From assembly GCA_021736135.1 (NCBI GenBank), contig JAIPGO010000011.1:1-62204 (forward strand): a stretch of 62,204 nt of DNA, written 5' to 3'. Made by a program: the position numbers and the translations under genes. Positions 19,104 through 28,944 of the stretch are shown one piece after another. Position 1 is the stretch's first letter. Every line of letters starts with the position of its first letter. The notes beneath the pieces are model-generated. The model did no database searches and was not told the DNA's origin. It saw only the letters and a list, made by a program, of their open reading frames with translations. The DNA is from Candidatus Cloacimonadota bacterium. Lineage in GTDB: Bacteria > Cloacimonadota > Cloacimonadia > Cloacimonadales > TCS61.

Positions 19104-19580
19104 CTAAAATGTTTCGTTAAAATCATCATACGTTTCGATATTCTCAGGTAAATAAAGCCAGGTTATCTTCTGAAATGAAAAGAATATTTCTTCCATGTCA
19201 GGCTCATTATTAGGTAACAATGAACTCTCAGACCATTCTCTGATCTTTACGATAATAGCATTTTCCAGCTTTATCGAGAAGTAATGCTCTTCCTTGCCAT
19301 CCGTTATACGGAATAGTTTAAGTTCCACTTCGGGAAGCTTCTCTCCGGTAAAATTCGCTTGAAACAACTTGGGAGTAGAAACGTCCTTGGCTTTTAAAAT
19401 ACGCAAAGGCTTATGAAATCTTTCTCCTACTGGCTGTCCGTTTTGCAGATCTGTGGGGATTTCAACAATATGCTCATGTGCATAAACACGTATGCTGTCC
19501 TCCTTACCAGTCTTAATAACATCGCCTTTGATCTCTCCTTGATTCACTCCTGTCACATAAAGATATGCATTCTGCGGCAT
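19104..19580 (-). CDS. hcp: Hcp tube protein (TssD)
   Basis: A 158-residue Hcp-like protein forming the inner T6SS tube. It begins MPQNAYLYVTGVNQGEIKGD and contains IRVYAHEHIVEIPTD and HKPLRILKAKDVSTPKLFQA, which correspond to the conserved Hcp strands, then the FRITDGKEEHYFSIKLENAIIV segment. It has the strongest ribosome-binding site in the operon (AAAGGAGG), fitting its role as the most abundant T6SS component. A hairpin follows the stop. It lies 10 bp after tssC. Confidence 0.93.
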   Translation of the reverse strand: MPQNAYLYVTGVNQGEIKGDVIKTGKEDSIRVYAHEHIVEIPTDLQNGQPVGERFHKPLRILKAKDVSTPKLFQANFTGEKLPEVELKLFRITDGKEEHYFSIKLENAIIVKIREWSESSLLPNNEPDMEEIFFSFQKITWLYLPENIETYDDFNETF

Positions 19581-19590
19581 AATTCCTCCT

Positions 19591-21057
19591 TTACTTGTTT
19601 TTTTCTATTTTGCCGACTAAGCTCAATGTAAAATCCGCTCCCTGATATTTATAATGGGGAGTTAATTCCAGACTTATTTTATACCATCCCGGATCTCCAG
19701 GAGAATCCGTTACTGTTACGCTTACTTCTTTTAAAGGCTGTTTAGCCTTGATAGCAGGCAATGCTGACTCAGGTGATTTATACTGTATGATCCATTTATT
19801 CAATTCATCTTGAAGAGCATTTCGGTCTTTTGAAGAACCTAGATTAGATCTCTGAATTGTTTTTAAGTAATGTGCAAACCGGGATAGGATAAAGTTATAG
19901 GAGAGCATTGCTCCTAAACGTTGATTAGTCTGCAGATCCTTGTCAACCTGATTTTCATCTACTTTCTGAATGGAATTAGAAGAATAGAATGTAGCCGTGC
20001 TGGTGCCTTTTTTTACAACAAGTGGTAAAAATCCCGCTTCCGATAATACCTGTTCCATCCGATCATCCAGTTGAACTTCTACTGGGACCCTTGTCTGCTC
20101 GATTCCCATATTTTCATAACTGTATATTGGCAAATCATCTACTCTGCCTCCTGAATCTTCTCCGATTATATTACATCCTAATCGTGTTTCTGCAAAACTT
20201 CGTGTTACGCAGGAAGCGAATCCAAAAGCAGCATTTCCCCAAAGATAATCATCATGCTTGTCACCTGCTTTCTCTTTATAGTTAAAGTTTTTGGCTTTTA
20301 CGCTATCTGGTCCATAAGGTGTCCTTAAAAGAAACTGGGGCATAACTAATCCTACATTACGTGCATCTTCTGTTTCTCTGAATGAGCGCCAGGCTGAATA
20401 TTTATTACTGTCCTTTAAATCATCTTCTATTACTTTGGGTTTATCTAATTCACTCATATTACTTTTCCCAAAGAATTCACTGGATACAGCACCTATAAAG
20501 GGGGCATGTGCCACAGTAGCAACACTAGCCAGATTTTTTAAGAGTGACAGATCATCGGAAGAATTACTAATATAATAATTACCTACGATCATTCCGAACG
20601 GAATACCTCCGGCAGTATTATATTGATCAGTATAAGCGTGTTTATATAAACCAGAATTCTCAATATCCATAGTATCTTTAAAATCCTCTAACAAATTTTC
20701 TTTTGATATATCCAGTAATCGCACTTTGATGTTTTCATTAAAATTTGTGTGGTCTATAAGATAACGCAAAGAACGCCAGCCAGCTTCTATTTCCTGGAAT
20801 GTTTCGTTATGAAGTATTGCATCAACCTGACCTGATAGTTGTTCATCAAGATCCGCTATCATATTATCAATAGTTCTGGTCGAGATCTTTTCTTCCTTAT
20901 TATCCAAAACGAAACTTACTACTTTCTGCAATAATCCGGTAAATTCTGTCTTATCTTTATATGACTCCTGTTCTTTCACCAGATCATATAAAAGATCCAC
21001 CTGATCCTTTTCTTCTAAAATCTCTTCCTGTAATTTTTTTTCCTGCTCTTTTTCCAT
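19591..21057 (-). CDS. tssC: T6SS contractile sheath large subunit TssC
   Basis: A 488-residue sheath subunit that assembles with TssB around the Hcp tube. Typical segments are EIEAGWRSLRYLIDHT, GGIPFGMIVGNYYI, HAPFIGAVSSEFFG, the FLLRTPYG motif and WGNAAFGFASCVTRSFAETR. I start at the ATG with GAGGAG seven bases upstream; an upstream TTG would extend into tssB. The start lies one base after the tssB stop. Confidence 0.97.
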   Translation of the reverse strand: MEKEQEKKLQEEILEEKDQVDLLYDLVKEQESYKDKTEFTGLLQKVVSFVLDNKEEKISTRTIDNMIADLDEQLSGQVDAILHNETFQEIEAGWRSLRYLIDHTNFNENIKVRLLDISKENLLEDFKDTMDIENSGLYKHAYTDQYNTAGGIPFGMIVGNYYISNSSDDLSLLKNLASVATVAHAPFIGAVSSEFFGKSNMSELDKPKVIEDDLKDSNKYSAWRSFRETEDARNVGLVMPQFLLRTPYGPDSVKAKNFNYKEKAGDKHDDYLWGNAAFGFASCVTRSFAETRLGCNIIGEDSGGRVDDLPIYSYENMGIEQTRVPVEVQLDDRMEQVLSEAGFLPLVVKKGTSTATFYSSNSIQKVDENQVDKDLQTNQRLGAMLSYNFILSRFAHYLKTIQRSNLGSSKDRNALQDELNKWIIQYKSPESALPAIKAKQPLKEVSVTVTDSPGDPGWYKISLELTPHYKYQGADFTLSLVGKIEKNK

Positions 21058-21058
21058 C

Positions 21059-21544
21059 TTAACGCTCCTCACTGGCTTCAATCAGAGAATCCAGAATTGA
21101 TTTCATTTCATCAGGATTATTAACCAGTCCTTGAATTCTGTTTTTAAATTCTCTACTGTTCAGATTTGATTTAAAATCCTTAAGAGCCTGACGAAGTTCC
21201 ATAAGCTTCTTTAATTCCGGAACTTCTTCCACAATATGATCTGGTTCGAAGTCACTCATCTTAGACACTTTGATACTAATGGGAATTTCACTTTCTCCAT
21301 CGTTTCTCAAACGGTCTTTTACAGTAGTTTTTATTTCTACCTGTAATTTTCCGAGGACTTTATTCAGATCTTCTTTCTTATTGATCTCAAAAGCTTCCAT
21401 CTCTGATAATTCCTCATCGCTTTCTCGTCCGCTGAAATTACCTAATACGAGAATATTCTCAGGTAATTCTGTCCCTCCCTTTCCTTTTGAATCCTGACCA
21501 TACTTAATGTTCACCTTGGTTCGTGGAGCTATTGTTTCGCTCAT
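21059..21544 (-). CDS. tssB: T6SS contractile sheath small subunit TssB
   Basis: A 161-residue sheath protein. Recognised by RTKVNIKYG near the N-terminus, ELPENILVLGNFSGRE, and the ISIKVSKMSDFEPDHIVEEVPELKKL segment, all usual for TssB. Its ATG shares one base with the tssA stop (TAATG) and follows AGGAGG, so it is tightly coupled to the gene upstream. Confidence 0.96.
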   Translation of the reverse strand: MSETIAPRTKVNIKYGQDSKGKGGTELPENILVLGNFSGRESDEELSEMEAFEINKKEDLNKVLGKLQVEIKTTVKDRLRNDGESEIPISIKVSKMSDFEPDHIVEEVPELKKLMELRQALKDFKSNLNSREFKNRIQGLVNNPDEMKSILDSLIEASEER

Positions 21545-23334
21545 TATTTCCTCCTTACTATTGATTCTAATGGTTCTAATTCTCTTAACTCCGCCTTAAG
21601 AACTTCTTCAGATATATCTATTTTACCTTTAAAGGATGATTTTAACTCCAGTATCTTTTCTATGATTTCAACCAGCATCTCCTTATCCCAGTCTCTCAAA
21701 ATAGTATTTTTCATCATATAGTAACAATTCTGTAATAATTCTAAAGCCATATCATTTTTCCCTGCTATTTCAAAAAAATGAGCAGCCAGCTCTATCAATT
21801 CTGCTTCTTCACGCTTACTCTGGCATTGTAATATTTCTTCTCTGATCATATCTATTGCTGCCATTAAATTATTGGAACTTACCAGCATCTCTCCCCGTTC
21901 TTTCAGACTCTCTTGTACATTAATCACCTTCTCTGGCTCGCTAATAACGTCTTCTTTTGCTGGTCCCTCTTTTACTTCTTCCTGAAGCCAGGTACGGGTG
22001 AATATCGACGCTAATTCACTTCCATCATTAAATTTGTAATTCAGTATTTCTTCTCCCAAAGATTTTATAAAAGCTTTGGTCCGGTTTATTAATGCTTCCG
22101 CTTGCTGCTTTTTACCTAATCCCAGTAAACCCTGATAAATATAATAATCAAGATCAAACCAGTATTTATATTCTCTCATTTGTTCACTGCATTCATTTAT
22201 CAGTTCCTGCCATTTACCTTCATCACTTAATTGTGATGCTTTATCTCTGAATTGGGGAGCAGACAAATGAGTAAACAGGTTTTTACCTTGAATTTCAGGT
22301 TTATCTTCCGTTTCAATTCTGGAAATAAATTCATTAATTTCCAAAATCTTATAATCAACTTTATTGTTTTCTTTTCGCTTTTGATAATACACTCTTAACG
22401 GTCTTATTGCTTCCTTTAGCAGAGCCCGTTCAGTCATTTCCGAATAATCCTGCTTTGCATTATCAATATTTTTTGTTGCTTGCGGAGTAGTTTTCTGGTT
22501 TTCTTCTTGTGGAGGTTTTACATTACGGTTGTTTTCTTTAGCAACAGCATTTTTTGCATCTTTATTACTCTTCTCGTTATTACTCCCGGATATTGTATCT
22601 AAAACTTTTTTTGCTTCGTGTTTAACTTCATTGTAAAAATTGATTTCCTCAATTCTTAATGACATCAATTCGGTTAATTTTGAGAATTCTATACTTAGTC
22701 CTTCCTCATATAGTTTATCCTCAAGATTTTGCAACATTAAAAAAAAATCATCCCGTTCTTTCTTTTTCATCTTAATCTTTTTTATATCTACTAAAATCAA
22801 TATTTCTTCACTCTTCTTTTTTATCTCATTAAATTCCTTTTCCTCCTTTGTCTCTTCATCGCTATTTTTGTCCTTCTTCTTCTTTTTTAAAATTTCCTCT
22901 AATACAGCTTCTCCTGCATCTAAATCCTTCCTGATAATATCACCAAGCTCTAAAACCTTTATACTTTCCTGATACCACCATTCTAAAGAGTTCTTACGCC
23001 CTCTCATTCTCTTTGCCGGAGGATAAAGCATTTCCCAGCTATTAGTCACGAAAAAGTTCAGCAATTCTATCGTTTCCATATATTTCTCTAAACCAAGTTC
23101 TATTAACACTGCCAAAGACAGGTTTCCCCAAACCTTCAGATCTTTTGCCTCATTTTCCAGTAGCTTCATCGAATCATCAATTATCTTACCCCAATCTACA
23201 CTTAAATACCCGTTAGAATTAACATCTCTTAATTTCCTGATTTCATCATCTATGGCATAATATAATTCACTATTATTGGGATAATTCTCTAACAGAGTTT
23301 TCGATTCTCTTAATGCTACTGTATTAAATACCAT
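21544..23334 (-). CDS. tssA: T6SS cap/assembly protein TssA
   Basis: A 596-residue TssA. The N-terminal ImpA_N domain carries the family marks (FFVTNSWEMLYPPAKRMRGR, then NSLEWW), followed by long charged coiled-coil regions and a C-terminal helical part. TssA primes and caps sheath polymerisation. Several in-frame starts exist; those upstream overlap tssM and lack a ribosome-binding site. The ATG with GGTGA seven bases before it gives a start at VFNTVALRESK. At about 600 residues it is in the long TssA class. Confidence 0.9.
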   Translation of the reverse strand: MVFNTVALRESKTLLENYPNNSELYYAIDDEIRKLRDVNSNGYLSVDWGKIIDDSMKLLENEAKDLKVWGNLSLAVLIELGLEKYMETIELLNFFVTNSWEMLYPPAKRMRGRKNSLEWWYQESIKVLELGDIIRKDLDAGEAVLEEILKKKKKDKNSDEETKEEKEFNEIKKKSEEILILVDIKKIKMKKKERDDFFLMLQNLEDKLYEEGLSIEFSKLTELMSLRIEEINFYNEVKHEAKKVLDTISGSNNEKSNKDAKNAVAKENNRNVKPPQEENQKTTPQATKNIDNAKQDYSEMTERALLKEAIRPLRVYYQKRKENNKVDYKILEINEFISRIETEDKPEIQGKNLFTHLSAPQFRDKASQLSDEGKWQELINECSEQMREYKYWFDLDYYIYQGLLGLGKKQQAEALINRTKAFIKSLGEEILNYKFNDGSELASIFTRTWLQEEVKEGPAKEDVISEPEKVINVQESLKERGEMLVSSNNLMAAIDMIREEILQCQSKREEAELIELAAHFFEIAGKNDMALELLQNCYYMMKNTILRDWDKEMLVEIIEKILELKSSFKGKIDISEEVLKAELRELEPLESIVRRK

Positions 23335-23353
23335 ATTTTTCACCATCAGTTTA

Positions 23354-25102
23354 TTATTCTGGCCATAATTCTTCCATTTTATGCAAAACTTCCAGCCAGT
23401 CAGCTTGCTTTTGGTCGATATCAACATTATTTTGATTTTTCCAGGCAGCTTGTATAATTCTATTGTATTTAGTTATATTTACTTTGATATTTATATCGGA
23501 TAAAATTTTATCAATCTCCTCTTTATTATTATTATTCATTATTATATTGCTATAATAATCTATGTATTTATAAACTTCCTCATTAAAGTCATCATTAAAC
23601 CATCCCATTTGTTTCAGTTCTTCTATCACTTCAAAACACTCAATATAAACACCATCGAGAGAATAGACCAGATAATAATAATATTTTAGTTTCTTATCTT
23701 GATTATTAAAATCTATATCTTGTTCTATACGGCTTCTATATATATTTAAATACTTGTTATCCTTTATTTTTTTTATCTTTGCAGTTTCGGGAAAGAACAA
23801 GAGTGAAAAACGATTCAGCAGCATATCAAGCGTTGTAGTATTATCGTATGCAATAGATAGTATTCCTGTTTTCATCAGACTATTATAATTCATCTTGATA
23901 TTATCTATTTTATTCAAGGCAAAGACATTAATGGTAATTATAAAAATCATGATTATTGTGAAAGCAATATTCTTTCGGGATATTATTTTGATTTTTTTTA
24001 TTGGAACAATATCTGGTTGTTTCATTCCCCCAAAAATACCGTTAATAAATACATCCTCAAATTCTCCATCCTGATTTTTGAATTGTGAACTGCTATAATA
24101 GACTCCTTTAAGCTGCCCCTGCCCTCTGTATTTATTAGCTCCAATTAATTGTTCCAGAAGTATCTCAATTCGTCGGTTAATCTGACTGATGTCCTGGTTT
24201 AATAATAAAAGATCCGGTAATTCCCGCCCTTTCTGTTTATAAATATCCAGTTGTATGTTATATATACTCTCGTTAATCTTCCCGCTGAGAGCTCGAAAAC
24301 CTTCCTTCCAGTTACCGGATTCTATATCTCCTCCCATCATGATTTTCTGTTCTTTTGAAAGATTACTAATAAAAGAAGCAAATGAACTTTTCTTATCGAT
24401 TTTACTGATAATCAAATATACAGGAAGTTGACTATTAATTGCGTTGCTAACATATTCAATGCGTTCTCTAAGGTCGTTTGCTTCCTGTTTAAGCATTCCT
24501 TCATTACAACTTAATAAATCTTCAACATCCTTAACAACTATTATCCCGTTTAATGCGTTTTCGGGTTTTTCCTTTGCCAGCAGACGAACCAGCATCTCCC
24601 ATTCTTTTTTATCTTCATTATTACTAAAAGTCGTATATCGACCACTACAATCCAAGGCTATCATTTCATTAAACATCCACCAGTCACAACTCCTGGTTGC
24701 TTTAGTTTCCGATAAATCACTTGATTCCTTGTTCATGACTGTCATAACTGAGTTGGATTTAACACATAAACTATGCATAATATTTGTTTTACCGCTTCCC
24801 GACTTACCTAATAACATAAACCAGGGCTGAAGATATAAATAATTTTCTTTACCTTTTGAAATATTACGTAATTCGTCTATATTGGATTCCCAGCTCTTCT
24901 TAAGAAATGCGGTATTATCTATAGAACTACTTTTTGAACCTTTTAAACCAGCTAATCCTTTTTTCTTAATTGATTTTCCGAAAAATTTCATAAAAACGAA
25001 AAATATAGATAATGATAATATTGATATTGCTGCCATTTGTATAACAGAAAGTCTAAAATAATTTTGATAAGAGTATAATATTAAATCTTCTGCCTGCATC
25101 AT
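23354..25102 (-). CDS. tssM: TssM-like membrane protein, about half usual length
   Basis: A 582-residue inner-membrane protein. The first membrane helix (about 20-40) is followed by a cytoplasmic P-loop domain with GKSGSGKT at 99-106 and a switch-like ALDCSGRYTTF, both as in TssM/IcmF. A second helix lies near 375-395, then only about 190 periplasmic residues. Typical TssM proteins are 1100-1300 residues with a large periplasmic domain that binds TssJ and TssL. Here that region ends early and the stop is followed directly by tssA, with no frameshifted remainder visible in the short gap. So the protein looks complete but natively short, and no TssJ is seen in the cluster. The start overlaps tssL by four bases. 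Confidence 0.85.
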   Translation of the reverse strand: MMQAEDLILYSYQNYFRLSVIQMAAISILSLSIFFVFMKFFGKSIKKKGLAGLKGSKSSSIDNTAFLKKSWESNIDELRNISKGKENYLYLQPWFMLLGKSGSGKTNIMHSLCVKSNSVMTVMNKESSDLSETKATRSCDWWMFNEMIALDCSGRYTTFSNNEDKKEWEMLVRLLAKEKPENALNGIIVVKDVEDLLSCNEGMLKQEANDLRERIEYVSNAINSQLPVYLIISKIDKKSSFASFISNLSKEQKIMMGGDIESGNWKEGFRALSGKINESIYNIQLDIYKQKGRELPDLLLLNQDISQINRRIEILLEQLIGANKYRGQGQLKGVYYSSSQFKNQDGEFEDVFINGIFGGMKQPDIVPIKKIKIISRKNIAFTIIMIFIITINVFALNKIDNIKMNYNSLMKTGILSIAYDNTTTLDMLLNRFSLLFFPETAKIKKIKDNKYLNIYRSRIEQDIDFNNQDKKLKYYYYLVYSLDGVYIECFEVIEELKQMGWFNDDFNEEVYKYIDYYSNIIMNNNNKEEIDKILSDINIKVNITKYNRIIQAAWKNQNNVDIDQKQADWLEVLHKMEELWPE

Positions 25103-25752
25103 CTCATCACTCCTGATAAACCAATCATAGCTGAAAAATAAGTTATTACTGCAATAAGAAACAAAACCGCATAATAAAGATGTAGATATATTTTTTGATA
25201 TTTCCCTTTCCCTTTTCCTTTCTCCTTTTTATGTATAATGTTATTTTGGCTTTTAAAACCTAATCTTGAATCATTCAATTTCTCTTTCAAACCGCATCTC
25301 TCTGCATATCCTCTTATTATGGCAAGTCTCTCAGTTCCATCATATTGTCCCTCAAATCCCAGATATAATATCAATAAATAAAACTCCATTAGATCAATGC
25401 GTTTTTTACCTGTCATTGCATCTATATCTTTTATCTTTTCATAATATTTTACACCAGCATCATTAATTTCATATATTTGTGATTGTAATGAATTTTGCAG
25501 CCACCAGATTCGCCCTTCTCTGTCTCCGTCGAGAATAAAATTTAGCATGTATGTATCTATAAAAGCTACAACAGCAAAATTTGTGTAATGCTCAATTATC
25601 TGCCTGTCAATATTTGCCTTTGTCATATTATCTTTTATCTGGTCAAGACTATTGATTAGCTCTTTTTTAAATTCTTCTATGCTATGAAGTTCCTTTCCTG
25701 TCTTGGTAATTACACAATGTAATAACTCAGAATAATAATCAATATATTTCAA
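25099..25752 (-). CDS. tssL: T6SS membrane-complex protein TssL (DotU-like)
   Basis: A 217-residue DotU/TssL protein: a helical cytoplasmic domain (FVVAFIDTYMLN, WWLQNSLQSQIYEINDAGVKYYE, LMEFYLLILYLGFEGQYDG, an almost diagnostic segment) and a single C-terminal membrane helix that anchors it. Start is taken as TTG with AAGG five bases upstream; it lies 13 bp after tssK. It has no peptidoglycan-binding (OmpA-like) extension, so anchoring to the cell wall must come from another protein if it occurs. Confidence 0.9.
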   Translation of the reverse strand: MKYIDYYSELLHCVITKTGKELHSIEEFKKELINSLDQIKDNMTKANIDRQIIEHYTNFAVVAFIDTYMLNFILDGDREGRIWWLQNSLQSQIYEINDAGVKYYEKIKDIDAMTGKKRIDLMEFYLLILYLGFEGQYDGTERLAIIRGYAERCGLKEKLNDSRLGFKSQNNIIHKKEKGKGKGKYQKIYLHLYYAVLFLIAVITYFSAMIGLSGVMR

Positions 25753-25765
25753 AAACCTTACCCTC

Positions 25766-27139
25766 CTACAAAGCTATAATACTAACCTTATCTGATTTTG
25801 TTAGAATCTCATAGAAAAAGCCAAAACTGCCTTCGTTTTCTATATCTCGCCATTTTGGGCTACTCTTATCAATTGAGAAATAAAACACCCGATCTTTCCC
25901 TCTTGCTAAACCAACCGGAGTCTGGTCATATCTTAATGGAACTCCATCATTAGCATTATTAACAGTTCTATTAATGCGACGACCGGAGTCTAACTTGGCA
26001 AAACGGCTGACATATTTGCAGTCACTTTCTGAAAGACTTACTGAAGATAGCATTAGATATAATCTTTCGGCTTTCCATATTGAATCTGCTATTTTTCCTT
26101 TTGATAAATAATATCCGTCTTCATTACGCTCAAGATGCAGCATATTTTCCTGCTTCTGATATAGACTATGTACTATATGCGTTACACAACTCATTCCTGA
26201 GTTTATACTTGGTCTTAAATCGTCATGATTGTATGCTATAAGGTTAATGTCTTCTGATTTTGATTCACCAAATACACTGATTTCTGGTAATGATTGATAA
26301 TATGTTGATAATCTCCCAATTATGACACGAAGTTTTACGTATAACCAAAAAGGGCTGATTCCTTTTCCACCCATATCCAAAGCAAGACGTAACTCTATTA
26401 GTTTATCACTTATAGCATTCAATTTAAACAATCCAAGCACTTGATCACCAAGCATCTGACCTTTTAGTAATTTATCAGGAAGCTGTTGCCTGGTTAATTC
26501 TCTGTGCAGATCGTTAAGCTTATCATATAATTCATGTAACATAGATTTTAGATATATCGAATCACTTATATGGCAGCGGGGTGGTTCATAACTCTCATCT
26601 ATAATATATCCTGTTCCTGAATATCTTATCTTTAAAATCGGCATCAATAAATATAAATTGGTCTGGGGAATCATATCATCCGTAAATAGAAACACCTGAT
26701 ATTTCAAGTACTCAACCTGGCTGCTTTCTCTTTCAGGCATCAGCCCATTGCGTACATATCTATTACCTGTATTCTGTCCTGACTTGTCCTCTATCTCTAA
26801 TACATTGCCCGTTGTTTTTCTTAAACCTAAATAAACGGTTTGAAAATTACTCATTCTTTCTTTTAAAGAATTTAAATCCTTATCTATTATAACACAATTA
26901 ACCTCACTATCCAAGCGGCTTCCGTCAGAAAAAACGCATCTCAATTTTTGCAGACTCAATATTCCCTTTTCTAATTTGGGCAGATCCGTTTCAAAGGTTT
27001 CTATACCCCAAAAATAGCGATTTATTTCTTCGGCTTCTTTCTTGAACTCTTCCCTGATACTATTTTCTAAACTGATAAAATGTTCTTCTCCTAAAAAAAG
27101 TCCCTCATACCAATAGATATTTCGCACGATACCCCCCAT
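25766..27139 (-). CDS. tssK: T6SS baseplate protein TssK
   Basis: A 457-residue TssK, which links the baseplate to the membrane complex. It shows the characteristic start (IYWYEGLFLGEEHFISLE), the FKLNAISDKLIELRLALDMGG helical region and ISPFWLYVKLRVIIGRLSTY, and a C-terminal receptor-type domain ending FGFFYEILTKS. It is the first gene of the T6SS run on this strand. The ATG start is used; an in-frame GTG four codons later has GGGGGG just upstream and is a real alternative. Confidence 0.93.
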   Translation of the reverse strand: MGGIVRNIYWYEGLFLGEEHFISLENSIREEFKKEAEEINRYFWGIETFETDLPKLEKGILSLQKLRCVFSDGSRLDSEVNCVIIDKDLNSLKERMSNFQTVYLGLRKTTGNVLEIEDKSGQNTGNRYVRNGLMPERESSQVEYLKYQVFLFTDDMIPQTNLYLLMPILKIRYSGTGYIIDESYEPPRCHISDSIYLKSMLHELYDKLNDLHRELTRQQLPDKLLKGQMLGDQVLGLFKLNAISDKLIELRLALDMGGKGISPFWLYVKLRVIIGRLSTYYQSLPEISVFGESKSEDINLIAYNHDDLRPSINSGMSCVTHIVHSLYQKQENMLHLERNEDGYYLSKGKIADSIWKAERLYLMLSSVSLSESDCKYVSRFAKLDSGRRINRTVNNANDGVPLRYDQTPVGLARGKDRVFYFSIDKSSPKWRDIENEGSFGFFYEILTKSDKVSIIAL

Positions 27140-27668
27140 TTACTATTTATCTATTTTTTTATTAATTACATTTTATTGTTAATGTCTACAATTTCTTGTT
27201 TAATTGTCAAGATAATTATTTCATTTATAACTTTTTGACGTCTGGATTTGTTTAGACAATATTATATATTATTCACCGTATTATAAAATTTTCACATATT
27301 AAATAAATCAGGATATTATGAAGAGTATGATAACAATATTTAATATTTATTATCCATATTTGTTTCATATCATTTATAATTTTATTCAAATAGCATATTC
27401 CCTCACCTCTCTTTCTCTAACATATTTAATAAATAATTCATGTTAGACTATCGATCAAACGATCTGACAATCTCCATATGACAATGAAGCTCATCGTGTT
27501 ATTTAAGATGTAACAGATGTTTTTTTTGGTTACTATTACTTAAAAAATGTACTTCTGAAATCATATTACATATTTTCAAGTAATGGAACTTTAATCAGGT
27601 AGGAGCGGAGATTGGTGATCGAGAGAGAAAACTTTGTGAACCTGGTGAACGAAGTGGACTAAGCGGAC
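27140..27668. other. AT-rich promoter region upstream of the T6SS operon
   Basis: About 530 bp without a gene. The half next to tssK is very AT-rich and should hold the operon promoter. On the minus strand a perfect TTGACA lies at 27210-27205 with a weak TAGACA 16 bp downstream. The half next to the MFS gene has higher GC and repeat-like words (GAACCTGGTGAACGAAGTGG), so base composition changes within this spacer. No terminator was recognised for the MFS gene. Confidence 0.45.
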
Positions 27669-28940
27669 TTAGAGAACGGTGTAGGTTTCTTTTTTTACGA
27701 GGGGGATCAGCATCAGGATGGGGATAGTTCCTATTAGATATATACCGGCGGTGATGAAGAAGCAGCGTTGGAAATTGTTGTCACCTATGAGGAATCCGCC
27801 GATGACAGCGGAGGCGTTCCAGAAAAGTCCCCAGGCTATGGTTTCCACAGAATTCCATTTTCCGCGGTGTTTTTTGGGGACCACGTCCATGAGAATGGAA
27901 CGGCTGAGTGGCTGGGCGGCATTCATAAGTGAGCCGCGCAGAATAAAGAGCGGGATCAGCAAATATATGGCAGGATAGAAACCAATAATTATGAGACAGA
28001 TCGTGGCTGAAAACTGCACGGCGAAGATCATTTCTCCTCTCCCCTTTTTCCGGGACATATATTGCGCCAGCAATCCGAATAATCCTGTAAAAATTGCCGT
28101 GAGTCCCATGATGATCTGCACAGAAACTGGTTTCATACCATAAAGCGAACGGAAAAACACGGGAAAGAATTTGATAGACATCCCGGCACCCATACCGATC
28201 ATCACGTTGGAAGTAACCAGCAGGATAGGGATGCGGCGTGCTGCCAGAGTCTGTTTTTCAGTATGTTCTGCGGATAGTTCAGCAGCAGCCAGGTACAACG
28301 ATTCACTTTCTTCACCCAGGCTCCGGTCAGTTTTGAAAAAGAAAAGCACAAAAGTTGAGATCAGAGAAATGAAAATACCGATGGTCATAACTGATTTCAG
28401 AACAGTCAAATCCCATTTATCACCGAACCAGATAAATAGCAGAACATTGAGAAACGGACCAGCCGCCATAGCGAACTGGCGTACGAGATGAATTCTGGAA
28501 TAAGTTCCGGAGCGGAAACCGGAAGGCAGGGAATCTGCCAGGATAGATTCAAAAGCAGGACGGCTCATCCCTTGAAACGCGCCCCAGAAAAAGAGGGCGA
28601 TCAGAATCGGGATGATGCCATTTGCCAGAGCAAGAGTAGAAACGGCAAAAATCCCCACAAGAGCAGCAATCTTTAAAATCCGGTCACGGGAATAATTATC
28701 TACCAGCCAGCCGGCAGGGAAAACGATAGCAGTCATGGCAACGCCGGAAACACCGGCAGTGATTCCCAGAAGTTCATTACCGCTTAATCCCAGGATACCT
28801 TGCGAATTTTCAACCAGTAGAACAATATACAGGCTGAGAACGTTACCCATCCAGATACCATGTCCAAAAGACTCGAGAGCGGTAAATAGATATGCCAGCC
28901 TGACATTACTGTTGCCAGGCTTCAATGACCTGATACTCAT
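27669..28940 (-). CDS. MFS transporter
   Basis: A 423-residue major facilitator with about 12 membrane helices. The MFS loop 2-3 signature appears as AGWLVDNYSRDRIL, and the repeat in the second half as SRKKGRGEM. A central cytoplasmic loop is charged (DRSLGEESESLYLAAAELSAE). Substrate cannot be told; the family style (drug or metabolite efflux type, 'GMSRPAFESILADSLP') suggests an exporter. It starts four bases after the rho stop, so the two are probably co-transcribed. GC content is clearly higher than in the T6SS genes to its left. Confidence 0.85.
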   Translation of the reverse strand: MSIRSLKPGNSNVRLAYLFTALESFGHGIWMGNVLSLYIVLLVENSQGILGLSGNELLGITAGVSGVAMTAIVFPAGWLVDNYSRDRILKIAALVGIFAVSTLALANGIIPILIALFFWGAFQGMSRPAFESILADSLPSGFRSGTYSRIHLVRQFAMAAGPFLNVLLFIWFGDKWDLTVLKSVMTIGIFISLISTFVLFFFKTDRSLGEESESLYLAAAELSAEHTEKQTLAARRIPILLVTSNVMIGMGAGMSIKFFPVFFRSLYGMKPVSVQIIMGLTAIFTGLFGLLAQYMSRKKGRGEMIFAVQFSATICLIIIGFYPAIYLLIPLFILRGSLMNAAQPLSRSILMDVVPKKHRGKWNSVETIAWGLFWNASAVIGGFLIGDNNFQRCFFITAGIYLIGTIPILMLIPLVKKETYTVL

Positions 28941-28944
28941 ATTT

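Noticed and set aside
23340-23440. Frameshift as the cause of the short TssM
   Set aside because: The frame overlapping the tssM end continues directly into a convincing TssA; no residual TssM-like protein sequence lies after the stop.
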